Source: an uncultured Butyricicoccus sp. (GTDB lineage: Bacteria > Bacillota > Clostridia > Oscillospirales > Butyricicoccaceae). From it: a stretch of 64,000 nucleotides of DNA. Of this stretch, positions 42,019-50,827 are shown piece by piece. The position numbers were made by a program, and so were the translations under genes. The notes under the pieces were generated by a model, which was given only the letters and a program-made list of their open reading frames with translations, searched no databases and was not told where the DNA came from. Within the stretch, counting starts at the first letter, position 1; every line of letters starts with the position of its first letter. Location of the stretch: the NCBI GenBank assembly GCA_934532985.1, contig CAKTAV010000005.1:62001-126000 (forward strand), in the 5' to 3' direction.

Positions 42019-42035
42019 AGACAACGAGCATATAG

Positions 42036-42070
42036 AGCGGAAGCATTCCAGAGAGTGCTTCCGCTTTTTT
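42036..42070 (+). terminator. Terminator after the YcxB-like gene
   Basis: AGCGGAAGCATTC, loop, GAGTGCTTCCGCT followed by TTTTTTT. Confidence 0.9.
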
Positions 42071-42155
42071 TCATCTATTTTTTGCAGCGGCAGGAATGCA
42101 ACAAGCCGGAACAGAATAGGATGCATAGGAAGCGAAAGCAAAGAGGCTCCGTTCG

Positions 42156-42920
42156 ATGGAAATTGCAGAAAAACTGTGGCATGGTAAGGAACAAAGCGCA
42201 AAAAGGGAGGTGAAAAAAACGGAGAATACTGTTATACTGATATCAGCGGGGACGATTTCCGGCAGACGCAGTATACAGACGGTGCAGAGCGAGCTGTATG
42301 CGAGGGCGTTGGAGCAAGTCGGCGCCATCGGTGTGCTGGACGGCGGATATGGCGATCCGGAGGGACTGGCACAGCGCATGGACGGGCTGATTCTGTCCGG
42401 CGGCGGGGATATTCACCCGGCGTTTTATGGGCAGACGATCAGCGGACAGGCCATGAGTGTGGACGAACAGCGGGACGAGCGCGAACGCGACCTGCTGCGC
42501 TGCTTCTGTGAGCAGGAAAAGCCGGTGCTCGGTATCTGCCGCGGCTTGCAGGTGATTGACGTGTTTTTTGGCGGAACGCTGTTTCGCGAGCTGGGCACGG
42601 CGCGGCTGCATGAAAACACGATTCACACGGTCATCACGTCGGAGAATGGCAGCCTGCGGGAGCTGCTCGGCAAGAGCCTGTTGGTCAACAGCTATCATCA
42701 TCAGGCGATCCGCACGCTGGGACGCGGCCTGATCGTGACGGCGGTGAGCGAGGCGGACGGTGTGATCGAGGGCATTGAGCATGAAGAGCTGCCGATTACC
42801 GCCGTACAGTGGCACGCCGAGCGAATGCTTGAGGGCGTGTGCCGTGATACGAAACTTTCAATGCGTCCACTGCTGGAGCAGTTTGTCTGCCGCTCCAGAC
42901 GATGTGAGGCGGTTGTATAA
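42156..42920 (+). CDS. Class I glutamine amidotransferase-like hydrolase (peptidase C26)
   Basis: The 254-aa protein resembles gamma-glutamyl-GABA hydrolases (PuuD-like). ILSGGGDIHPAFYG marks the N-terminal fold. C128 is the nucleophile in LGICRGLQVIDV. The His of VQWHAERM and an acidic residue two further complete the triad. LVNSYHHQAI is another family block. The start is not certain: ATG 42156 with a modest AAGAGG, or downstream ATG 42180. It precedes a Smr gene by 16 nt. The substrate could be a gamma-glutamyl conjugate. Confidence 0.85.
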   Translation: MEIAEKLWHGKEQSAKREVKKTENTVILISAGTISGRRSIQTVQSELYARALEQVGAIGVLDGGYGDPEGLAQRMDGLILSGGGDIHPAFYGQTISGQAMSVDEQRDERERDLLRCFCEQEKPVLGICRGLQVIDVFFGGTLFRELGTARLHENTIHTVITSENGSLRELLGKSLLVNSYHHQAIRTLGRGLIVTAVSEADGVIEGIEHEELPITAVQWHAERMLEGVCRDTKLSMRPLLEQFVCRSRRCEAVV

Positions 42921-42936
42921 GACGGGAGAGAAATGC

Positions 42937-43290
42937 ATGGCAAAGGAAATCCGGCAAATCAATCTGGAGGATGACCGTCCAACGGTGTCACAGGCGCTGA
43001 GCCGCCTGAAGCTGGAGCTGGGACTGGCGAGCCGCCAGGGGATACAGGTATTAAAAATTATCCATGGATTTGGCTCGACGGGAAACGGCGGAAAAATTCG
43101 CGTTGCCGTGCGGCGGGAGCTAGGTGCGATGCAGAAAAAGAGCGCATTTGGCTTAGTGATCCCGGGAGAAAAGCTGAGTATCTTTGAGGAAGAGACACGG
43201 GTACTGCTGCGGCGGTGCCCGGCCTTCCGCAAGGATTCGGATATCAATCGGCATAACAACGGCATTACGGTTGTTTTGCTGAAAAAGTGA
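42937..43290 (+). CDS. Smr-domain protein
   Basis: The 117-aa protein starts at ATG 42937 behind GGGAGAG. The second half has IIHGFGSTGNGGKIRVAVRREL, matching the Smr core (H-G-x-G), and RHNNGITVVLLKK at the end. Smr domains act as nucleases on RNA or DNA in other proteins. Without the MutS2 body this may be a stand-alone RNase-like unit. The gene lies between an amidotransferase and a cupin gene. Confidence 0.82.
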   Translation: MAKEIRQINLEDDRPTVSQALSRLKLELGLASRQGIQVLKIIHGFGSTGNGGKIRVAVRRELGAMQKKSAFGLVIPGEKLSIFEEETRVLLRRCPAFRKDSDINRHNNGITVVLLKK

Positions 43291-43315
43291 CAGAAACAGA
43301 GAGGAGAAATCTTGT

Positions 43316-43660
43316 ATGGTAACAAGAGCAAATGAAAGAAAGCAGGACGTTGTCAGCGATCTGCGCGGAGGAAAGGGCGACGTTGCCCGTCAGCATCTGG
43401 TCCTGCCGGAGGATTCCTGCGGCAAGTTCAAGATGTGCTGTGTGCTGACGCTGGAGCCGGGCGTTTCGATCGGCGAGCATCCGCATGTGGAGGACGCGGA
43501 ATTCTGCTACATGCTGGAGGGTGAGCTGACGATTACGGATAACGGTAAGGAATGTAAGATGCACCCGGGCGACGCATGGTACTGCGGCGGCGGTGCGTTC
43601 CATTCCTCGCGCAACGCGTCGGATCAGCCGGTTAAGTTTATGGCGATTGTTGTGGAATAA
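43316..43660 (+). CDS. Cupin-domain protein
   Basis: The 114-aa protein has the two cupin motifs: GVSIGEHPHVEDAEFCYMLEG (metal ligands His, His, Glu) and HPGDAWYCGGGAFHSSRN. GAGAGGAG precedes ATG 43316. It is a single-domain beta barrel that could bind a metal and a small ligand. Function is unknown. It closes before a terminator. Confidence 0.88.
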   Translation: MVTRANERKQDVVSDLRGGKGDVARQHLVLPEDSCGKFKMCCVLTLEPGVSIGEHPHVEDAEFCYMLEGELTITDNGKECKMHPGDAWYCGGGAFHSSRNASDQPVKFMAIVVE

Positions 43661-43687
43661 AAAATAGAATATACAGGCAAGAACGAG

Positions 43688-43723
43688 TACCCTCTTTGTG
43701 TATTATGCAAAGAGGGTATTTTC
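43688..43723 (+). terminator. Terminator after the cupin gene
   Basis: TACCCTCTTTG, 9-nt loop, CAAAGAGGGTA followed by TTTTC. Confidence 0.9.
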
Positions 43724-43770
43724 TCCTATGTGGAAAAATAGTTGGTTGTTGGAAAAAATCGGTCTAAAAT

Positions 43771-43799
43771 TTGAATCGTGAGAGAAAATATAGTATGAT
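43771..43799 (+). promoter_or_regulatory. Promoter of the G5/DUF348 lipoprotein gene
   Basis: TTGAAT (43771-43776), 17-nt spacer, TATGAT (43794-43799). The leader of about 185 nt (to 43991) is A-rich and without recognisable structure. The gap 43661-43990 holds nothing else. Confidence 0.6.
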
Positions 43800-43990
43800 A
43801 AAGGAGAAAACGGAATTCTTTGACTTTTTTCGGATTGCCGTCTGTTTTCGGGGGATGACAGAAAGCGGAAAAAAAACAAACGCGGATAGAGTAAACTGCG
43901 GAGCGTGCGAAAGGAGCGGATGAAGGATTGCGTTTTGCGGCAGCGAGAGATCGCTGGCGAAAAAATACCGAGGTGTAAGGAGAATACGAG

Positions 43991-44824
43991 ATGAAGTGCA
44001 GAAAAACAGCGGGTCTTGTTTTGGCGGCAGTGTGCCTTCTGGGCACGGGCTGTGCCAAAAATGTGGATCTGACCATTGAGGACATGGGGGCGAATCGCCA
44101 TTTTCAGGCAAAAACCGGTATGACGGTGGAGGAAGCGATGGATCAGGCAAACTTCGCGCTGGAAAAGAAGGACGAAACCACGCCGGCGCGGGACACCAAG
44201 ATCACGGAGCAGACCAAGACGGTCAAAATTGAGCGATATGCCAAGGTGACGGTGATTGACCAAACGGGCAAGGCACAGGCGGTCGCTATGGCGGGCGGAA
44301 CGGTGCGCGATGCATTGAAGCAGGCGGGCATCACATTGCAAAAAAGAGAGTATGTCGAGCCGGAAAAAGCAGCCTATCTACAGGATGGAATGGAGATTCG
44401 CGTTCACAAAAAGCACCGTGTGACGGTTGTGGCGGATGGAAAGCAGAAAACTGTTTGGACAAAGGCACAGACGGTACGCGACCTGCTGAATGATCAAAAG
44501 ATCAAGGAAAAGAAAAATGACAAGGTATCACCGAGACGCGGTAAGAGGATCACGGATAAGGTGACGAAGGTTGTTGTCGAGCGCATTAGGTACAAAAAGG
44601 TGAAACAGACGGAGAGTATTCCGTATGAGACGAAGATAAAGTATTCCGATACGATGAAGCAGGGAACAAGTCGCGTTTCTGTTCCGGGCGTGAAGGGGAA
44701 GAAAAAAGTAACCTATCGTGTAAAGTATGTTGAAGGCAAGAAAAAGAGTCGGAAGATTATCAAGGAAACGGTGATCCGCAATCCAGTGAAAGAAGTTATT
44801 CTCTATGGAACAGCGACATCGTGA
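43991..44824 (+). CDS. Lipoprotein with DUF348 and G5 domains
   Basis: The 277-aa protein has a lipoprotein signal peptide with lipobox LGTGC (Cys about residue 21), so it is anchored on the outer face of the membrane. Two to three ubiquitin-like DUF348 modules follow (RYAKVTVIDQTGKAQAVAMA, GTVRDALKQAGI, MEIRVHKKHRVTVVADGKQK). A G5 domain closes the protein (IPYETKIKYSDTMKQGTSRV, GVKGKKKVTYRVKYV). In YabE and RpfB this architecture ends in a murein-acting 3D or lysozyme-like domain. No such domain is present here, so it may bind cell-wall material without cutting. A terminator follows. Confidence 0.88.
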   Translation: MKCRKTAGLVLAAVCLLGTGCAKNVDLTIEDMGANRHFQAKTGMTVEEAMDQANFALEKKDETTPARDTKITEQTKTVKIERYAKVTVIDQTGKAQAVAMAGGTVRDALKQAGITLQKREYVEPEKAAYLQDGMEIRVHKKHRVTVVADGKQKTVWTKAQTVRDLLNDQKIKEKKNDKVSPRRGKRITDKVTKVVVERIRYKKVKQTESIPYETKIKYSDTMKQGTSRVSVPGVKGKKKVTYRVKYVEGKKKSRKIIKETVIRNPVKEVILYGTATS

Positions 44825-44840
44825 GACAAAAATAGAAGAG

Positions 44841-44872
44841 AAAAAGTCTGCTGCGCACGGCAGACTTTTTTC
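44841..44872 (+). terminator. Terminator after the G5 lipoprotein gene
   Basis: AAAAAGTCTGCTGCGCACGG and CAGACTTTTTTC: stem GTCTGCTGCG/CGGCAGAC with a T-run. The sequence is akin to the GGTCTGCTGC terminators elsewhere in the window. Confidence 0.85.
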
Positions 44873-44899
44873 TTTTGTGCACGACATGCTGTTGCGATT

Positions 44900-45259
44900 T
44901 GGAAATGAATAGCGAAAAGAGAGAAAAAGGATGAAAAGAATGGAAAATGCGGCAGCTTATGCATGTTACTATGTCGAATGGTGTCATGAACGAAAGGGAG
45001 CAGAATGGTGACATCGTGACAAAGGAAATGGTGACAAGTCATTTGGCAAAAAAAGCGAGGCAAAGCAACAACTGATCCAATAGTTTTCCGTGATACTGCC
45101 AAAAATGGCAGGAGATAATTGCACGGATACTGGGTAAATGGTATACTAGACTCAAGGATGTCAGTAATGGTTGAGGACAAATGTACCGGAAGGTTCGGTT
45201 GAGAAACCGCATTTCTGACAGCATAATGATAGTTGGAAACAGGGAAGGGGCAGGAAGAA
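44900..45259 (+). promoter_or_regulatory. Upstream region of the mannitol operon
   Basis: The ~360-nt gap holds no ORF I accept. TTGCAC (45119-45124), 17-nt spacer, TATACT (45142-45147) is a good promoter 110 nt before mtlR. The leader contains the small hairpin CGGTT-GAGA-AACCG near 45196-45210. Operator sites for a catabolite regulator are not certain. Confidence 0.6.
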
Positions 45260-47401
45260 ATGTCAGTAATGAATGCCGTAGAGGCAAAGAATAAAAGCCA
45301 ATTGACGGAACGGCAGAAGTCGATCATTCAAATACTGACAAAATCTTCTGCGGCGCGCCCCATTACCGTCGGCATGATTTCGGAGGACATGGGAGTCAGC
45401 TCGCGAACGATTTTGCGAGAGATCCCCACCGTGGAACAATGGCTGACTCAAAATGATTTCCACCTGATTCGCAAACCGAGCGTTGGCTTGATTCTGGACG
45501 AGAGTGTGGAAAACAAGCGGCTGATTTTAGAGCTGCTGGAGGTGGAGTCGGTTTATAAGGCCTATCCGAAGCAGGAGCGACAGCGCCGTATTCTCGGCGA
45601 GCTGCTGTATGCAAAGGAGCCGGTAAAATCCTATTATTTCACCTCGAAATTTCACATCTCGGAGGGAACGCTGACTAGTGATTTGAATCAGGTTTCGGAA
45701 TGGCTGAAAACCTATCATATTCATCTGATTCGCCGTCCGGGTGTCGGCATCTTTCTGCGCAGTGCGGAGGAGAACTACCGGCAGGCGATTGCAAATGTCA
45801 TCTATGAGAACATGGATGAGCAGACGGTGATGCAGCTGATCTGCGGCGGGGAGCTGCCGGAGAAGGGCAGCAGTGTGCCGGTACAAAACCGCGTATTTGA
45901 ATTGCTGGACAACAGCATGATGGCACGGGTAGAGCAGATTCTGGTGGAATCTGAACGGCAGCTGCATATTCGCTATGCGGACAGCGCATATATTGGCCTG
46001 ATCGTACACATTGCGCTGGCGATTCAGCGCATACAAAATGAGGAAAACATTGAGATGGAGCCGGAGCGCTTGCAGCAGCTGATGATGCAGCCGGAGTTTT
46101 CGATTGCGGAGGAGATGGCGGATCGGCTGATGGAGGCCTTTCAAATCACTATCCCCAAGGGAGAGATTGGATATATCACAATGCACCTGTGCTCGTCACA
46201 GATGTGGTCCGGTTCAAACCGGGCACGCAATATGGATCAGGTGGCACTGCGGCAGATGGCGGTGGAGATGATTGCTCTGGTCGAGAAGGAGCTGGATATC
46301 CCGCTGAGCGACGATGACAGCCTGCTGGAGGACTTTTGCACGCACCTTGCTCCGGCGGTCAGCCGTATGACCATGGGGATTCATATTGAAAACACGCAGT
46401 TGGAGACGCTGCGAGAGGAATACCCGCAGATGATGGTGGCGACGGACAACGCGTGTCAGCATGTGCTGTGCCGTGAGCTGGGCATTGACCACGTGCCAGA
46501 ATCGGAGGTGTCGTTTTTCGCGATGCACTTTGGTGCGGCGGTGGAAAAAAAGCTGCAAAGGCAAAAGCGCATTTCGGTTGTTGTCGTGTGCCCGACGGGC
46601 ATCGGCACATCGAGAATCCTGGAAGCCAATCTCAAGAAGGAGTTTTCCTTTTTAGATATACGGGGCGTTCGCTCCATGTTTCGAATTGACACAGAAGAGC
46701 TGAGACAGCAGGGCGTGGATTTGATTATTTCTACGGTAAACCTGACGACGGATTTTCCGTGCGTGGTGGTAAATCCACTGCTTCAGGCGGGCGACCGCCG
46801 CGTGATCGAGCAGGCGATTTTGTCTATGCAGGCGCAGAAAAAGGAGAGCCGAAAACGGACGCCGGTCAAGGAGCTGACGCTGGAGGATATTCACGCAATT
46901 ACCCAGATGGGCTTGGAGCTGCAAGAGCTATTGCAGAATGTGAAGTTCGAGACCGTGAAGGTGGCGACGAGCCGTGATGCGGTGATTGCGGCGGCGGGTA
47001 CGCTGTTCGCCGAGGATGAACGCATGGCGACGGACATTGAAAACGGTCTGTATGAGCGCGATCAGCTGGCGGATACCTACGTCAAGCAGTTTCACGCGCT
47101 GATGCTGCACTGCCGGACGGATATGGTAGAGCATGCACGGCTGGGCTATCTTCGGCTGGAACCGCCGCTGTATGAAAAGGGAAAGGTCGTATTCGGCGCG
47201 TTTGTTATGCTGGCGCCACGGGAAGAAAGCGCAGCACAGCCGCTGCTGGGGGCGGTTAGCTCTCTTTTGGTAGAGAATAAGACACTGACAGACCAACTGC
47301 AAATGGGAGACTGGGACGCCAGTCTCGGATCACTGGCAGCGGGTATGAGTGCTTATTATAAACAACAGTTGATGAAACGGTTAGGAGTTGAAGAAAGATG
47401 A
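45260..47401 (+). CDS. mtlR: Mannitol operon activator MtlR
   Basis: This ~713-aa PTS-controlled activator has two N-terminal HTH regions (ITVGMISEDMGVSSRTILRE; ISEGTLTSDLNQVSEWL), two PRD domains with conserved His (GLIVHIALAIQRI, GYITMHLCSS, MMVATDNACQHVL, SFFAMHFGAA), an EIIB-Gat-like domain with Cys in VVCPTGIGTSRILE, and an EIIA-Mtl-like C-terminal domain. Phosphorylation of PRDs by HPr and of the EIIB/EIIA parts by the mannitol PTS sets activity. ATG 45260 follows CAGGAAG. The stop overlaps mtlA by ATGA. Confidence 0.93.
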   Translation: MSVMNAVEAKNKSQLTERQKSIIQILTKSSAARPITVGMISEDMGVSSRTILREIPTVEQWLTQNDFHLIRKPSVGLILDESVENKRLILELLEVESVYKAYPKQERQRRILGELLYAKEPVKSYYFTSKFHISEGTLTSDLNQVSEWLKTYHIHLIRRPGVGIFLRSAEENYRQAIANVIYENMDEQTVMQLICGGELPEKGSSVPVQNRVFELLDNSMMARVEQILVESERQLHIRYADSAYIGLIVHIALAIQRIQNEENIEMEPERLQQLMMQPEFSIAEEMADRLMEAFQITIPKGEIGYITMHLCSSQMWSGSNRARNMDQVALRQMAVEMIALVEKELDIPLSDDDSLLEDFCTHLAPAVSRMTMGIHIENTQLETLREEYPQMMVATDNACQHVLCRELGIDHVPESEVSFFAMHFGAAVEKKLQRQKRISVVVVCPTGIGTSRILEANLKKEFSFLDIRGVRSMFRIDTEELRQQGVDLIISTVNLTTDFPCVVVNPLLQAGDRRVIEQAILSMQAQKKESRKRTPVKELTLEDIHAITQMGLELQELLQNVKFETVKVATSRDAVIAAAGTLFAEDERMATDIENGLYERDQLADTYVKQFHALMLHCRTDMVEHARLGYLRLEPPLYEKGKVVFGAFVMLAPREESAAQPLLGAVSSLLVENKTLTDQLQMGDWDASLGSLAAGMSAYYKQQLMKRLGVEER

Positions 47402-49326
47402 AACAAGCAGTTCAAAAGTTTGGTAAGTTCTTGTCCGGAATGGTCATGCCGAACATTGGCGCGCTGATTGCCTTTGGTTTGCTGGCGGCATTGTTTATCG
47501 ACACGGGCTGGGTTCCGAATAAGGCGCTGTCTCAGCTGAATGGACCGCTGCTGAACTTTGTAATCCCGATTTTGATTGCATCGACCGGCGGTTACATGGT
47601 AGGCGGCGAGCGCGGACGCGTTATGGGCGCCATTGGTATTATGGGTGCGATTGTCGGCTGTACGGCGGGCAACATCAGCTTCTTTGGTGCCGAGATTGAG
47701 AACGGTCAGACCATGCTGCTGGGCGCGATGGTAATCGGCCCGCTGGGCGGCTGGATTATCAAGAAGTTTGATGCCGCTGTGGACGGACACATTCCGGCAG
47801 GCTTTGAGATGCTGGTCAACAACTTCTCGGTTGGCATTTTGGGTATGCTGCTGAATATTGTTGGTTATATTTTTGTTGGACCGATTCTGAGTGCGGTAAT
47901 GACGGTTCTGTCCGCCGGAGCACAGATTCTGGTCAATGCAAACCTGCTGCCGCTGGTTGCTATCGTTCTGGAACCGGCTAAGGTCCTGTTCCTGAACAAC
48001 GCTATGAACCACGGCATCTTCACCCCGCTCGGCACGCAGCAGGCCGCCGAGATGGGCAAGTCGATTTTCTACATGCTGGAGACCAACCCGGGACCGGGTC
48101 TCGGTGTCCTGCTGGCGTACTGGATGTTCTCCAAGGATAAGATGACCAAGGCTTCCGCACCAGGTGCGATTATCATTCACCTGTTCGGCGGTATCCACGA
48201 GATTTACTTCCCGTATGTTCTGATGAATCCGGCGGTTATCATCGCGCCGATTGTCGGCAACATGTGCGCGATTTTCTTCTATTCGATTACCAACTGCGGT
48301 CTGGTTTCTCCGGCTTCCCCGGGTTCCATCATCGCGATGATTATGGTATCGCCGCCGTCGCAGATTCTGCTGACCATTCTCGGCGTTGCGATTGCTGCCG
48401 GTGTATCCTTCATCATTGCGTCCCCGATTATCCGCATGGGACACAGCAAGGATCTGAACGAGGCACAGGAATCGGTTGCCGCCAGCAAGGCGCAGTCCAA
48501 GGGACAGGCGATTGCCTCCGGCGAGAAGAAGGCTTCGGCCGATGTACACAAGGTTGTATTCTCCTGCGACGCAGGCATGGGCTCGTCCGCGATGGGCGCG
48601 ACCCGCTTCCATAAGCGCATTAAGAACGACCGTCCGGAGATGATTGTCATCAACACCTCTGTGGATAACATTCCGAGCGATGCGGATATTGTTGTTTGTC
48701 AGCATGTTCTGGCAGAGCGCGCCGCAAAGAGCGCACCGCAGGCAGAGCTGGTGACGATTGACAACTTCCTGACCGATCCGAATTTGGATGCACTGTATGA
48801 GCGTCTGTCCAAGGTAGAGACGGATGCTTCGGCTGCACCGGCAACTCCGGCGGCAGAAGAGCCGAAGGCAGAGCCGGCAGAGGATGCCGCGGTTGCAACG
48901 GCAGGCAAGGTTGCCATGCTGCGTGAGGGCATCAAGCTCGGACAGAAGAGTGTGACGAAGGAAGAAGCGATTCGCGCCGCCGGTGAGCTGCTGAAGCAGA
49001 TCGGCTGTGTCGATGACGCGTACATCGACGCGATGCAGGAGCGTGAAAAGCTGGTCAGCACGTATATGGGTCTGGGCGTTGCGATTCCACACGGCACGAC
49101 GGAGGCCAAGGGTGCGGTAAAGAAGTCGGGTATTGTTATGCTCCAGTATCCGGACGGCGTTGATTTCGGCGACGAGAAGGCGCAGCTGGTATTCGGCATT
49201 GCCGGTGTTGGCAATGAGCATTTGGATCTGCTCGCCAACATCTCGAATGCACTGGAGGACGAGGATTTCCTGGAAGAGATGAAGACAACGACGGATATCA
49301 ATGTTATTTTGAAGAAGTTTGGTTAA
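47398..49326 (+). CDS. mtlA: Mannitol PTS transporter EIICBA
   Basis: The 642-aa permease imports and phosphorylates mannitol. EIIC (~1-345) has the membrane segments with LIASTGGYMVGGERGRVMGA and the GGIHEIYFPYVLMNP loop. A linker rich in Lys/Ala leads to EIIB, VFSCDAGMGSSAMGATR with C390. A second Pro/Ala/Glu linker leads to EIIA, GLGVAIPHGTTEAKG with H565. Fusion of all three domains means no separate mtlF is needed. It overlaps mtlR by 4 nt and precedes mtlD by 21 nt. Confidence 0.97.
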   Translation: MKQAVQKFGKFLSGMVMPNIGALIAFGLLAALFIDTGWVPNKALSQLNGPLLNFVIPILIASTGGYMVGGERGRVMGAIGIMGAIVGCTAGNISFFGAEIENGQTMLLGAMVIGPLGGWIIKKFDAAVDGHIPAGFEMLVNNFSVGILGMLLNIVGYIFVGPILSAVMTVLSAGAQILVNANLLPLVAIVLEPAKVLFLNNAMNHGIFTPLGTQQAAEMGKSIFYMLETNPGPGLGVLLAYWMFSKDKMTKASAPGAIIIHLFGGIHEIYFPYVLMNPAVIIAPIVGNMCAIFFYSITNCGLVSPASPGSIIAMIMVSPPSQILLTILGVAIAAGVSFIIASPIIRMGHSKDLNEAQESVAASKAQSKGQAIASGEKKASADVHKVVFSCDAGMGSSAMGATRFHKRIKNDRPEMIVINTSVDNIPSDADIVVCQHVLAERAAKSAPQAELVTIDNFLTDPNLDALYERLSKVETDASAAPATPAAEEPKAEPAEDAAVATAGKVAMLREGIKLGQKSVTKEEAIRAAGELLKQIGCVDDAYIDAMQEREKLVSTYMGLGVAIPHGTTEAKGAVKKSGIVMLQYPDGVDFGDEKAQLVFGIAGVGNEHLDLLANISNALEDEDFLEEMKTTTDINVILKKFG

Positions 49327-49347
49327 TAGCAAAGGAGACGACCTAAG

Positions 49348-50496
49348 ATGAAAAAGGCAATTCAGTTTGGTGCCGGAAACATCGGTCGCGGATTCATCGG
49401 TGCCCTGCTGTCGCAGGCAGGATACCATGTAGTCTACGCAGATGTTAACATGGCAATCGTAGACAAGATCAATGAGGACAAGATGTATACCGTACATGTC
49501 ATGGACGTGGATTGTGTGGACATGCCGATCAAGGACATCAGCGCGGTGGATTCGTCCAAGCCGGAAATGGCGGACACGATTGCAGAGGCTTCCCTGATTA
49601 CCACTGCCGTCGGTCTGGTTATCCTGCCGCGCATCGCTCCGACGATTGCCGCCGGAATCGCCAAGAGAAAGGCAAACGGCTGCACGGAGCCGATGAACAT
49701 CATTGCGTGTGAAAATGCGATTCGCGCCAGCTCGCAGTTGAAGGAAGCGGTATACAATGCGCTGGACGACGAGGGCAAGGCGTATGCGGATGCGTACATC
49801 GGCTTCCCGGACTGCTCGGTAGACCGCATTGTTCCGCCGGTAAAGAGCGAGAATTTTATCGATGTTGTGGTTGAAAACTACTATGAGTGGAATGTAGAGA
49901 AGGCATCGTTTAAGGGTGAAATTCCGGCGATTCCGGGTATGAATCTGGCGGACAACCTGATGGCATACATCGAGCGCAAGCTGTTTACGCTGAACACCGG
50001 ACATGCGATTACGGCATATCTGGGCGTGCTCAAGGGATACAGCACGATTGATGAGGCAATTGCTGACGAGGAGATTTACGAGACGGTGCACGCAGCGATG
50101 ACTGAGAGCGGCGATGGACTGATTCGCAAGCACGGCTTTGATAAGCAGGCACACTATCAGTACATCGACAAGATTATCGGACGCTTTAAGAACCCGTACC
50201 TGAAGGATGACGTCACCCGTGTTGGCCGTGAGCCGCTGCGCAAGCTGAGCCCGACGGATCGTCTGACCAAGCCGATGATGACGGCATACGGATATGGCCT
50301 GCCGGTGGATCATCTGATTACCGGTATGGGTGCTGCCTTCCGTTACAACAATCCGGAAGACAAGCAGAGTGTTGAGCTGCAGCAGAAAATTGCAGAGCTT
50401 GGCATTGAGGCTGCCGTTCGTGAGGTTACCGGCATTGAGGAGAGCGCGCTGGTTGCCCGCATTGTAGCGGCCTATAACGACGTGGCAGCGAAGTAA
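49348..50496 (+). CDS. mtlD: Mannitol-1-phosphate 5-dehydrogenase
   Basis: The 382-aa enzyme oxidises mannitol-1-phosphate to fructose-6-phosphate with NAD. The N-terminal nucleotide fold is AIQFGAGNIGRGFIGALLSQ. The catalytic Lys region is ERKLFTLNTGHAITAYLG. Length is standard and all expected blocks are intact. It completes mtlR-mtlA-mtlD. Confidence 0.97.
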   Translation: MKKAIQFGAGNIGRGFIGALLSQAGYHVVYADVNMAIVDKINEDKMYTVHVMDVDCVDMPIKDISAVDSSKPEMADTIAEASLITTAVGLVILPRIAPTIAAGIAKRKANGCTEPMNIIACENAIRASSQLKEAVYNALDDEGKAYADAYIGFPDCSVDRIVPPVKSENFIDVVVENYYEWNVEKASFKGEIPAIPGMNLADNLMAYIERKLFTLNTGHAITAYLGVLKGYSTIDEAIADEEIYETVHAAMTESGDGLIRKHGFDKQAHYQYIDKIIGRFKNPYLKDDVTRVGREPLRKLSPTDRLTKPMMTAYGYGLPVDHLITGMGAAFRYNNPEDKQSVELQQKIAELGIEAAVREVTGIEESALVARIVAAYNDVAAK

Positions 50497-50553
50497 ATCG
50501 TCGTTTGGAGGAAAAAACAGGATCTACCTGTGGTTGCGAAGTGAAAAGGAAAG

Positions 50554-50587
50554 GGATGCCCGTCCGCAAAAATGCGGACGGGCATCC
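50554..50587 (+). terminator. Palindrome after mtlD, likely terminator
   Basis: GGATGCCCGTCCGC and GCGGACGGGCATCC form a 14-bp perfect stem with loop AAAAAT. It lacks a T-run, so termination may depend on another factor. Confidence 0.6.
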
Positions 50588-50684
50588 TGCTATTGAAGTA
50601 TGCAAAAACAGGAAGAAAACAGCGGGTTGTGCGGGATGCACAAAGGAAATCCGAGAGGGAATCGAGAATTTACCGCGGAATGAA

Positions 50685-50713
50685 TGGAAAAAATCGCGAA
50701 AGTAGCGTATAAT
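50685..50713 (+). promoter_or_regulatory. Promoter of glmS
   Basis: TGGAAA (50685-50690), 17-nt spacer, TATAAT (50708-50713). The ~110-nt leader has two small hairpins (CTCTGC/GCAGAG; CTTCTGCCGG region) but no glmS ribozyme core. Confidence 0.55.
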
Positions 50714-50827
50714 AGAAAACAATTATTGACAGGTATCTCTGCGATTGATGATGCAGAGTGGGAAAGAGAGCTTCTGCCGGTGCAGCCGGTGGAAGAGGGA
50801 ATGATTTGACATGGAGGAAACAGATCT

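Noticed and set aside
47356..50313. A very long open frame on the minus strand across mtlA and mtlD
   Set aside because: It is antisense to well-supported mannitol genes. Its composition (Arg-, Asn-, Gln- and His-rich, no motif) is typical of a shadow frame in GC-biased DNA.
50724..50827. glmS ribozyme in the glmS leader
   Set aside because: The leader is only ~110 nt. I find no AGCGCC cleavage-site segment or ribozyme core, only two short hairpins.
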